This document shows positions 8,717-16,128 of a stretch of 64,000 nucleotides of DNA, piece by piece. Position 1 is the stretch's first letter. Each line of letters begins with the position of its first letter. This stretch comes from Paenibacillus shirakamiensis (GTDB lineage: Bacteria > Bacillota > Bacilli > Paenibacillales > Paenibacillaceae), in NCBI RefSeq assembly GCF_017874255.1, contig NZ_JAGGLD010000005.1, positions 62,001-126,000 of the forward strand, in the 5' to 3' direction. The notes below the pieces were generated by a model that ran no database searches, was not told where the DNA came from, and saw only the letters and a list, made by a program, of their open reading frames with translations. Both the position numbers and the translations under genes were made by a program.

Positions 8717-9102
8717 AATTGGTTAAAACGCTCCCATCTTCATATCCTTGATAACGAGTCTAGTAAATTCCTGTTAACTACCAATATAGGAAACCTTCAT
8801 ACTATTAATAGACTACGAAAATTAAGAAAAGTTACGAAATTGAGAGAATTTTCTCCAGTCTTTTATTCTAATTTCCATTAAATGTATTTAAAATGACATT
8901 TTAATAGATATACTGTTTTTTTCTACCTTTTTTTGAAAGATTCTATATTTATCCTGAGTCCGAGAAAAAAAAATAAAAAGAACACCCTCCCCCATCTTGA
9001 AGATGAAAGAAGGACGTTCTTTTTAGCTTTTCATATAAGGAGGAATTCGCTTCTTAGTCATTAAACAGAGATAATTCGTGTATGTCGAAGACTCCCTATT
9101 TC
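8717..9102. other. 386-bp intergenic region: AT-rich upstream region plus terminator
   Basis: No plausible gene was found. The left part is the upstream region of the phosphodiester glycosidase gene and is very AT-rich. The right part contains the terminator at 8975-9024 of the SLH gene. Confidence 0.6.
8975..9024 (-). terminator. Rho-independent terminator of the 9103-13098 SLH gene
   Basis: An imperfect stem GAACGTCCTTC/GGAGGGTGTTC reads on the minus strand into TTTTTATTTTTTTTT. The T-run points away from the SLH gene, so it terminates that gene. Confidence 0.8.
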
Positions 9103-12100
9103 CTATAAGTATCCTAGTTTGCTCAATACCCGTTTGAGCATGACTGCCGCTTGTGCGCGAGTTGCATTACCTTTGGGATCAAATGTTGTCGTGCTTGTAC
9201 CTTGAATTATCCCTTCTTGATAAGCTTTGGCTACAAGGTCTTGAGATGTGATTTTCTTTCCATCTTTGAATCCTTTTAACGTCTGGGCGGGCGTTGTGTT
9301 CAGCGTTATGGGAGAGCCCACTGCATTCAGCGCACGTACCATCATAATCGCCATTTGTTCCCGAGTAATGGGATGACTAGGCTGAAATGTTCCATCCGTA
9401 TTTCCTGTGATAATTCCAGCTTTTGCTGCGGCTCCAATATAGCCCATCGCACTAGATGCTGTGGGTACATCTCGAAAGCGGCTTACGCTTGTGGACTCCG
9501 GTGTAAGCCCCAGACCTCTGGCAATCGCCACAGCGAACTCTGCACGGGTCATGTTCTGATTCGGTTGATAAGCGTACTGGGAGCGTCCTTCAATAATCAT
9601 TTTGGTTGCTAGTTCAATCATGTCATTACGCGCCCAATGTGAACCAATATCAGAGAAGAAGGTGATTCCTGTTGCCGGTCCAGCGATTAGATTACCCATC
9701 GTTAATGAGGTGAAAATCGTGTAGTTCCCGCTTCTGCCCATTTTGGACGGAAGAAAGGATCCTGTATGCGCATTGATCTGGTATTTTATCAACGATGTCT
9801 GTGTAGAAGGAACACTCTTCGATGTACGGACCATAAGCTTACCACTGAGCGTAACAGCCTGTGTTCCCTGTGAGGTAGCTGATGTGGCACTAATGTAGAT
9901 ATCTACCGGTTCCTCAACGCCTACAGAAGAGGCTCCTATGGCAGAGATGGTCGTGCTCATTGAGGATGAGGGTACCCGTTCTAATTGGACAATGAGATAG
10001 GACGAGCTAAAGGTAGAAACTCCGAGTAATCTTGCCATATCGGTATATGAGATTTTTCCTAAGGGAATTTCATACAGCGTATCGCCATGTCTCACTACAA
10101 AGGACGGATTACCTCCCCGGTTATAGGCATCAAGTAGCGATTGAAGCGGAACAGCTACCTCTGCTGCCTTCTCAGCACTAGGCACTTCAAATCCTAATGT
10201 GCGATCTTGAGCAGATGTGGCTAGATAATTATAAGCTTCTGTGATCTTTGCGCTATCTAACGTGTATTTATTTATACTCTGTCCATATCTGGAACGATCC
10301 GTCGTTTTGCTTGCTGTATTTACACTTAGAAGATAAGATGATTTGCCGAAATCTGTTGTAGACAGAAGAGACAAATAGCTAGGAAGTCCGGATGTACCGG
10401 AAGAGCCATCCGCTATATTTTGCACGGCTAGACGACTGAATCCTGCAATGGGGTTACCTTGCGTATCGTAGATAGGTGTGGTGCCTTGCATGTAGGATAC
10501 ATCTACAATTTGACTACTCGTCACGGGCGAAGAAAGCTTAAGTGTAATCGTGCTCCCCTCAAGCGTCGCGGATACTACACCCTTGTTCTGATTGTCTGCA
10601 TTCACGTAGAACAAATTATAAGGAATAGATCCTTGAGCATATCTCAGTGTCCCATTAAAATTTAACGTTACCGTGTCGCCTTTTACTGTAGCTGTCCGAA
10701 TGACTTGGCCTGCGGTGGAGCTAAAACTTACATTTTCCAGATTGATATAGCCTGCTAGATTCCCATTCAGGTCACTAATTCCTCCTGAAGAAGGAACATA
10801 AGATACCGTAACTTTCTGATCCTGCGTGTAAGAAGAGGCAAGCGTCAACGTAACCTGATTCCCCGTGATGCCTAAGGCTGTAACATAGACCGGCATGTTA
10901 TTCACCAAAATAGAAAATTGATTTTTCATAGGAAGTGCTGTTGTTTTCAGTGCCTCGTTATAAGTAAGGACGACTTTGTTCCCGCTACCTACAGCGCTAG
11001 AAAATAAAGGGGCTTTCGTGTCATACGTATTTCGAACAAAGAAATCACTGAACGCCGATATATTCTGACCTCGGTAATCCTGTATTGGATAAGAGGAGGG
11101 ATTGTAAGATACCTTAACTACTTCCCCGTCGCCTACAGAACTAGACAGATATAAGTAGACTGTATTCCCACTTTGAGAAATGCTACTCACGGATTTGCTA
11201 TACCCGTCGCTTGTCACCGTGAACTGACTTGCGGCATAAGTCGATACGCTCTTTAGCGAATCCTTGAATGTCAAAATCAACGTACTTCCTGACACATACC
11301 CATCTTGCGGCTTAGGCAAGGCAGAGTCTATACCATTGGATACTTCCCGCGCGGAAAAAGAAGCCGCCACGTTCCGGTACAGGTCCTGAATGGGACGGAG
11401 GGAGTTAGCCGTATAACTAATTCGTACATTCTGTCCTACGGCCACTCCTGTCTCTAAAACCACATAGACCGAATCCCCCGAGATATATGTACTGCTTACT
11501 TGGCGATTCTCCCCATTCACTAAAACTGAAAAAGTCGAATTCAAAATGTTATTCGTATTGTCCAGTGTCTCATTATATTGAAGACGTATAGTTGTATTGT
11601 TGTACAATTGCGAGGTTTGAATAATAGGGGACGTCGTATCCGCCGCACCCGTAGCGAAGCTCCAACTGGCCGCTCCACTAAGTCCGTTAAAGCCAATGCC
11701 ATTTGTATCCTTGATGGCTCCTGCGGTAATATCCACATAGTAGGTAGCACCCAAATCTAGTGGAGATGAAGGCGTAATAGATAATGAGGTTCCATTTGCG
11801 CGAATTACTGCACTAGGAAGAATTGTAGTCCCTGCTTTACGCAGCGTTATTCCCTCTGTACCATTTGCAGCTTGATTATTTCCACTAGATAAAACAATAT
11901 TTCGGTTAAACGTTACGATAGGTGTTGTGGCGATACTTACTGAACCGCTTTGATCTGTAGGTGATTTACTCACGACCGTTAGCGGAGTAGATGATGCGCT
12001 CATCGTAGAGAACGTCCAATTGGATATGGCGGATGACATCGTGCCTCCACTGTCTCTAAAGGCATTGGCAGGTACATTCACCGTATACTGCGCACCGGCT

Positions 12101-13098
12101 GTAAAAGCTGTAGTTGGCGTAATGGTGATTTCTCTCGTACCTCCTCCAGTTACGGCTGCTGAGGTGACGGGAATGCTGCTTTGTGATGAAGTCCCTTGTT
12201 GGATTGAAATCGCCCCGCTGTTCGGATATACCGGACGATTGAATGTTAATTTCAGACTGCTTCCTACAGCAACATTATTAGCGCTATTAGAAGGAGTTAG
12301 TGCTGGATTGGATAGGCTAGGGAGCGCAGCCCCGGCCACACTAAAGTTCCATACGGAAGTGGTACTAAACCCAGAAAAAGCTTGATTATCCTCATCCTGT
12401 ACAATTCCAGCATCGATTAGGACATAATAACTCTCCCCTTGTTCCAGTCCACTCACGTCAAAGCTGACTGTGTTGCTACTAGAAACGCTGATACTACTTA
12501 AAGGTATCGTAATCGACGCGTTATTAGAGAACTTCTTAACGTAGATCGATCCATTTTGGCCTTTTGTAACCTTCTTATCAAATGTAATACTGAACGGTGT
12601 AGTTCCATATGAAGTTAACACCGAATTTGGATTCGGTACAATCGTTGAAATCTCAGGGGCTTTGCTAGCTGCAGCTTTGGTGGTGAACTCCCACTCTTTC
12701 AATGCTGAATCCACGTTGTTCTCGTCAGTGAACGTACCAGACGGCACAATTACTCTATACTTCGTCTGCTCCTCGAGTGACACCGCATTAAATATGAATG
12801 TTCGTCTGTAATCTAAAGCGGGTGAAGTAGCAACTTGGATTTCGACTGGAGATGCTGGCATGACTTGACCTGATGCATCTATTTTTGTGAAACGAATCGT
12901 TCCGTTACCCAGCTTCACCGGATTATCAAAATCAAGTTGTAATTGTACATTGTCCGCTACAATTCCCTTAGCATCTGCAGTAGGTATATTAGATGTAATG
13001 CTAGGCCCATTCGCACCAGCTACTGCTCCAACACTTACAGATAACAGGACATTCAATACCATAATGATACTAATCCATAAAGCTAATTTCTTTCTCAC
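9103..13098 (-). CDS. Large secreted Ig-like repeat protein with C-terminal SLH domains
   Basis: 1331 aa from GTG 13098. I chose this over the ATG 108 nt upstream because GAAGGGAG lies 11 nt before the GTG and the signal peptide (RKKLALWISIIMVLNVLLSVSVGAVAGA) then begins at residue 2. The longer version would add a stretch (NLDLNLNLSLN) encoded by an AT-rich direct repeat. After the signal come about four Big_5-type Ig-like domains (35-490; recurring TSNIPTADA, NSANNVAVGSSLKLTFNRPV) and several SwmB-like repeats (490-900; recurring VKVSYNPSS, VTVSYVPSS, VDVSYMQGT). Three SLH domains occupy about 1148-1331 (MTRAEFAVAIARGL, ITREQMAIMMVRAL, ATRAQAAVMLKRVL). It is expected to bind pyruvylated secondary wall polymer on the cell surface. 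Function is unknown; an adhesin or structural role is inferred. Confidence 0.88.
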   Translation of the reverse strand: MRKKLALWISIIMVLNVLLSVSVGAVAGANGPSITSNIPTADAKGIVADNVQLQLDFDNPVKLGNGTIRFTKIDASGQVMPASPVEIQVATSPALDYRRTFIFNAVSLEEQTKYRVIVPSGTFTDENNVDSALKEWEFTTKAAASKAPEISTIVPNPNSVLTSYGTTPFSITFDKKVTKGQNGSIYVKKFSNNASITIPLSSISVSSSNTVSFDVSGLEQGESYYVLIDAGIVQDEDNQAFSGFSTTSVWNFSVAGAALPSLSNPALTPSNSANNVAVGSSLKLTFNRPVYPNSGAISIQQGTSSQSSIPVTSAAVTGGGTREITITPTTAFTAGAQYTVNVPANAFRDSGGTMSSAISNWTFSTMSASSTPLTVVSKSPTDQSGSVSIATTPIVTFNRNIVLSSGNNQAANGTEGITLRKAGTTILPSAVIRANGTSLSITPSSPLDLGATYYVDITAGAIKDTNGIGFNGLSGAASWSFATGAADTTSPIIQTSQLYNNTTIRLQYNETLDNTNNILNSTFSVLVNGENRQVSSTYISGDSVYVVLETGVAVGQNVRISYTANSLRPIQDLYRNVAASFSAREVSNGIDSALPKPQDGYVSGSTLILTFKDSLKSVSTYAASQFTVTSDGYSKSVSSISQSGNTVYLYLSSSVGDGEVVKVSYNPSSYPIQDYRGQNISAFSDFFVRNTYDTKAPLFSSAVGSGNKVVLTYNEALKTTALPMKNQFSILVNNMPVYVTALGITGNQVTLTLASSYTQDQKVTVSYVPSSGGISDLNGNLAGYINLENVSFSSTAGQVIRTATVKGDTVTLNFNGTLRYAQGSIPYNLFYVNADNQNKGVVSATLEGSTITLKLSSPVTSSQIVDVSYMQGTTPIYDTQGNPIAGFSRLAVQNIADGSSGTSGLPSYLSLLSTTDFGKSSYLLSVNTASKTTDRSRYGQSINKYTLDSAKITEAYNYLATSAQDRTLGFEVPSAEKAAEVAVPLQSLLDAYNRGGNPSFVVRHGDTLYEIPLGKISYTDMARLLGVSTFSSSYLIVQLERVPSSSMSTTISAIGASSVGVEEPVDIYISATSATSQGTQAVTLSGKLMVRTSKSVPSTQTSLIKYQINAHTGSFLPSKMGRSGNYTIFTSLTMGNLIAGPATGITFFSDIGSHWARNDMIELATKMIIEGRSQYAYQPNQNMTRAEFAVAIARGLGLTPESTSVSRFRDVPTASSAMGYIGAAAKAGIITGNTDGTFQPSHPITREQMAIMMVRALNAVGSPITLNTTPAQTLKGFKDGKKITSQDLVAKAYQEGIIQGTSTTTFDPKGNATRAQAAVMLKRVLSKLGYL

Positions 13099-13263
13099 GC
13101 AAGTAACGTCTCCCTTCAGACTTTCCAACCTATCGTTGTTATGTAGTAACTGCATCAATCTACAGCCTCGATTTAGACTCAAATTTAGATTCAAATCTAG
13201 ATTCAAATCTCAACCTAATTCTCGATATCCAGTATTCAAAAATTAACAATTAAAAATTTATCT

Positions 13264-13423
13264 TTAATACTCATTACGCATTACTCACTACTCGCTACTC
13301 ACTACTCATTACTCACAGCTCATTAACTCATTACTCATTACTCATTACTCATTACTCATTACTCATTACTCATTACTCGTTACTCATTACTTAATACTCA
13401 ATACTCAATACTCAATACTCAAT
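13264..13423. repeat. Tandem heptamer array, (ATTACTC)n and variants
   Basis: About 21 consecutive 7-bp units read ATTACTC or close variants (ACTACTC, GCTACTC, ACAGCTC, GTTACTC, AATACTC), with one 8-bp unit (ATTAACTC). Seven exact ATTACTC copies are consecutive in the middle, and four AATACTC copies close the array. It lies 165 bp upstream of the preferred start of the SLH gene, between it and metK. The 7-bp period and AT-rich context resemble slipped-strand repeats. There is no dyad unit or spacer structure as in CRISPR. Confidence 0.9.
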
Positions 13424-13687
13424 CTAATGCTAATGCTACCAAAATTTAAAACATTCTATATGTATTAACGGCACATGAACAATGAATCTTTAGTTACTAG
13501 CACACAAGCAAGTATCTCCTGGTATTCATACCTTTTAGAATCCATTCATACGAGAATATTCACCTTGAATTTGATTATTAATTGATTACCTTTCATTGAG
13601 TTCGTTCATTAATTTGGTTCAATTTATTTAGTTCATTGAGTTAGTTCATTCGGTTGGTTTAATAATAAATTAAATTGCATTCCATAT

Positions 13688-13734
13688 AAAAAAACAGGCG
13701 CTCCCTCATCCTAAGATGAAATAGAAGCACCTGC
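13688..13734 (-). terminator. Rho-independent terminator of metK
   Basis: CAGGCGCTC (13695-13703) pairs with GAAGCACCTG (13724-13733) with small mismatches. An inner ATCTTAGGAT stem-loop is present, and the minus-strand T-run is at 13688-13694. Confidence 0.8.
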
Positions 13735-13775
13735 TTGATATTTATAGTAAAATATTTGATTTATAATTGATAAAA

Positions 13776-14978
13776 TTACAGACCTGCTTGCTCTTTAAGC
13801 AGTTCAGCCTTGTCCACACGCTCCCAAGGAAGGTCGATGTCTGTACGGCCGAAGTGACCATATGCCGCTGTCTGATTGTAAATCGGGCGACGCAGATCTA
13901 GCATACGGATAATGCCTGCGGGACGAAGGTCAAAGTTGTTGCTTACTAAATCCACCAACTTCTCTTCGGATACGCGGCCCGTACCATACGTATCTACATT
14001 AATAGATACTGGAGTCGCTACACCTATAGCATAAGCGAGTTGAATTTCTACTTTGTCTGCAAGGCCAGCAGCTACTAAGTTCTTAGCTACATAACGAGCA
14101 GCATAAGCTGCGGAACGGTCTACTTTTGTTGGATCCTTACCAGAGAATGCACCCCCACCATGACGAGCATAACCACCGTATGTATCTACGATAATTTTAC
14201 GTCCAGTTAAGCCTGCATCACCTTGAGGTCCACCAATAACGAAGCGTCCTGTAGGGTTAATGAAATATTTTGTATCGCCGTCTAGCAGTTCAGCAGGAAC
14301 GACAGGAAGAATGACATGTTCTTTAATATCTTTTTGAATTTGTTCCAACGTAACTTCTTCAGCATGTTGAGTGGATACGACAATCGTATCTACCCGAGTC
14401 GGTTTCCCGTCTACATATTCAATTGTAACTTGAGTCTTACCATCCGGACGCAAGTAGTCCAATGTACCATCTTTGCGCACTTCAGCAAGGCGGCGAGCAA
14501 TACGGTGAGATAGAGCAATCGGTAATGGCATAAGTTCAGGAGTCTCGTTGGTTGCAAAACCAAACATTAGACCTTGATCCCCTGCACCAATATCGGCTGT
14601 TTCTTTATCCATTTGAGCTGGGTCCCGATTTTCAATCGCAGCATTAACGCCTTGGGCGATATCTGCAGATTGCTCGTTGAGAGATGTCAATACAGCACAT
14701 GTATTGTAGTCAAAACCATATTTTGCACGGGTATACCCAATATCCTTAATCGTCTTACGGACGATAGATGGAATATCTACGTATTCAGAACTCGTGCTGA
14801 TTTCCCCAATGACTAGCACTAGGCCTGTAGCTACAGACACTTCACACGCTACGCGCGCGTTAGGGTCGTTCTCCAGGAACGCATCCAAAACCGCATCAGA
14901 GATTTGGTCACAGATTTTATCCGGGTGTCCTTCAGTTACGGACTCGGAAGTAAACAAATGTCGCCCTTTAATGGACAT
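13776..14978 (-). CDS. metK: S-adenosylmethionine synthetase
   Basis: 400 aa, matching the family length. It converts methionine and ATP to SAM in the cytosol. Conserved signatures are visible: [17 protein letters not shown] at the N-terminus, [12 protein letters not shown] near residue 117, the P-loop-like [14 protein letters not shown] near 253 and [19 protein letters not shown] near 275. ATG 14978 has GGGAGG 10 nt upstream. It is preceded by a consensus sigma-A promoter and a hairpin leader, but no S-box (SAM-I) riboswitch consensus is present, unlike B. subtilis metK. Confidence 0.97.
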   Translation of the reverse strand: MSIKGRHLFTSESVTEGHPDKICDQISDAVLDAFLENDPNARVACEVSVATGLVLVIGEISTSSEYVDIPSIVRKTIKDIGYTRAKYGFDYNTCAVLTSLNEQSADIAQGVNAAIENRDPAQMDKETADIGAGDQGLMFGFATNETPELMPLPIALSHRIARRLAEVRKDGTLDYLRPDGKTQVTIEYVDGKPTRVDTIVVSTQHAEEVTLEQIQKDIKEHVILPVVPAELLDGDTKYFINPTGRFVIGGPQGDAGLTGRKIIVDTYGGYARHGGGAFSGKDPTKVDRSAAYAARYVAKNLVAAGLADKVEIQLAYAIGVATPVSINVDTYGTGRVSEEKLVDLVSNNFDLRPAGIIRMLDLRRPIYNQTAAYGHFGRTDIDLPWERVDKAELLKEQAGL

Positions 14979-15112
14979 GAATTCTCAACCTCCCATATGG
15001 GATAGTATGGCTTAAGCCATCTGATCCTACACAAAAAATGAACCTTCTCCACAAGGGAAAAGGTTGTACAAGCCTCAAGTGCCATATTAACGTATTTACC
15101 CAGTTGTGTCAA
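14979..15112 (-). promoter_or_regulatory. metK promoter and structured leader
   Basis: On the minus strand, TTGACA (15107-15112), a 17-nt spacer and TAATAT (15084-15089) form a near-ideal sigma-A promoter. The roughly 100-nt leader holds a hairpin (15041-15065; AACCTT/AAGGTT arms extended by TCC/GGA). CATTTTTTG follows it, like an attenuator. A perfect palindrome ATGGCTTAAGCCAT and a CCCATATGGG palindrome come next, and the latter overlaps the GGGAGG ribosome-binding site. Regulation by attenuation or SD masking is inferred, not shown. Confidence 0.7.
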
Positions 15113-15161
15113 TCAAGGGAGTTAGCGAATAATGCCGTAAAATAAGGGTTTTTGTCTATTA

Positions 15162-15434
15162 TTATAACGTAAAATGTTTCTCCGCATGTTGCACCAAGCG
15201 CTTCGTAATCTCCCCACCAACAGAACCATTCTCACGCGATGTAAGATGCCCCCAACTGCTAGTCGTATGTCCACTCACAATGCTTCCGAGCTCTCCAGCA
15301 AATTCAGTGTCGCCATAATTATTATTTGATGCACCGTAGCCTACAGGTAAACCGAATTCCTCTGCAATCTCATACTTCCATTGTCTAAGTACATCACGGC
15401 TTTGCGGGATAATTTGACGATTATTTCTAGCCAT
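15162..15434 (-). CDS. Alpha/beta-type small acid-soluble spore protein
   Basis: 90 aa. It has the two conserved SASP segments: LRQWKYEIAEEFGLPVGY near residue 15 and TSRENGSVGGEITKRLVQHAEK at the C-terminus. It has a TEFAGE sequence near residue 43 resembling the GPR protease cleavage site. Alpha/beta SASPs coat and protect spore DNA and are later degraded as amino-acid source. Here the two conserved blocks are separated by a longer Asn/Gly/Ser/Thr-rich linker than in typical 60-75 aa members. The SD AGGAGGTG is strong. An upstream CATACTA fits a forespore sigma-G -10 element. Confidence 0.88.
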   Translation of the reverse strand: MARNNRQIIPQSRDVLRQWKYEIAEEFGLPVGYGASNNNYGDTEFAGELGSIVSGHTTSSWGHLTSRENGSVGGEITKRLVQHAEKHFTL

Positions 15435-15466
15435 TCTTTAGCACCTCCTGAAGATTGGAATACATG

Positions 15467-15473
15467 TAGTATG
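15467..15473 (-). promoter_or_regulatory. Candidate sigma-G -10 element for the SASP gene
   Basis: Minus-strand CATACTA lies about 33 nt before the SASP start codon, matching the forespore sigma-G -10 consensus. A clear TGAATA -35 box at 17-18 nt spacing is not seen. The call therefore rests mainly on the -10 and gene identity. Confidence 0.45.
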
Positions 15474-15531
15474 CCGATCATCAAGGGTTGTAACCTGCTG
15501 AATGTTTGTTAAGGGAAGCATTTATTGGCTT

Positions 15532-16065
15532 CTACTTGATTACATATCCACCACGAACTAATACCGTAAGACTCATGGAAGAATTAGACTGCACCTGTAT
15601 ACCACGGCCTTCTCTTGGGAATGATAGTAGATGATTGGTGATTGCAGGAAGACCGTTTGTCACATCCTTACCATCTGTCAGATCTGCTACTCCATTGGAG
15701 TCATTGCTATAGATTACAGCTTTCCCACCACGAACTACAAATTCAGCTCCAGCTTTGGCGATTAACGTTTGTCCAGGCCTAAGGGTAACGACCTCAACTG
15801 TACTGGAATTTTCTCCACCTGTGGATGGAGTAGTGGGCTGTGTAGGCGTGGTTGGTGTTGGTGCAGGCGTGTTACCACCGGTGCTCCCATTTAGCGCCTT
15901 TTGGATTTGTTGGTCGACGTAACTCTTTGTCACTACAGGGTCATCGGATGTACCCGGTTGTCCCGTTGCGCTGGCGCCTTCTGCCTTCAAATTAAGTACA
16001 GAACCAGCCCAAAGCCCGCCGCATATAAGAACGGCCGCAGCCGCGATTTTCCATGTTCGGTTCAT
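15532..16065 (-). CDS. Secreted protein of unknown function with Thr/Pro linker
   Basis: 177 aa. An N-terminal signal peptide (WKIAAAAVLICGGLWAGSVL) is followed by a predicted short helix (DPVVTKSYVDQQIQKAL), a Thr/Pro/Gly-rich linker (about residues 66-88) and a beta-rich C-terminal domain (VVTLRPGQTLIAKAGAEFVV, GLPAITNHLLSFPREG, LTVLVRGGYVIK). I recognise no named family with certainty. The architecture suggests an exported protein that could sit in the wall or spore. It lies alone between the SASP gene and the S-layer gene; the S-layer terminator is just upstream. Confidence 0.75.
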   Translation of the reverse strand: MNRTWKIAAAAVLICGGLWAGSVLNLKAEGASATGQPGTSDDPVVTKSYVDQQIQKALNGSTGGNTPAPTPTTPTQPTTPSTGGENSSTVEVVTLRPGQTLIAKAGAEFVVRGGKAVIYSNDSNGVADLTDGKDVTNGLPAITNHLLSFPREGRGIQVQSNSSMSLTVLVRGGYVIK

Positions 16066-16084
16066 GATTGGACCTCCCTATTAT

Positions 16085-16113
16085 AAAAAAAAGCCATCCT
16101 TTCGGATGGCCTT
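16085..16113 (-). terminator. Rho-independent terminator of the S-layer gene
   Basis: Perfect GGCCATCC/GGATGGC stem with a GAAA loop. On the minus strand it is followed by eight T residues, 16 nt after the S-layer stop codon. Confidence 0.92.
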
Positions 16114-16128
16114 ACTAGAAAAGGTAAA

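Larger units (their letters stand above)
13099..13775. other. 677-bp intergenic region with low-complexity repeats
   Basis: No gene is evident. From left to right it holds the SD and 5' untranslated region of the SLH gene, an AT-rich direct repeat (ATTCAAATCTAG units, about 13180-13210), the heptamer array at 13264-13423, an AT-rich stretch with repeated TTAGTTCATT-like motifs (about 13600-13670) and the metK terminator. Confidence 0.7.

Noticed and set aside
13264..13423. Possible CRISPR-like array
   Set aside because: The unit is 7 bp with no spacers; it is a simple tandem repeat.
14979..15112. SAM-I (S-box) riboswitch upstream of metK
   Set aside because: The leader is too short and the conserved 5' S-box sequence is missing.
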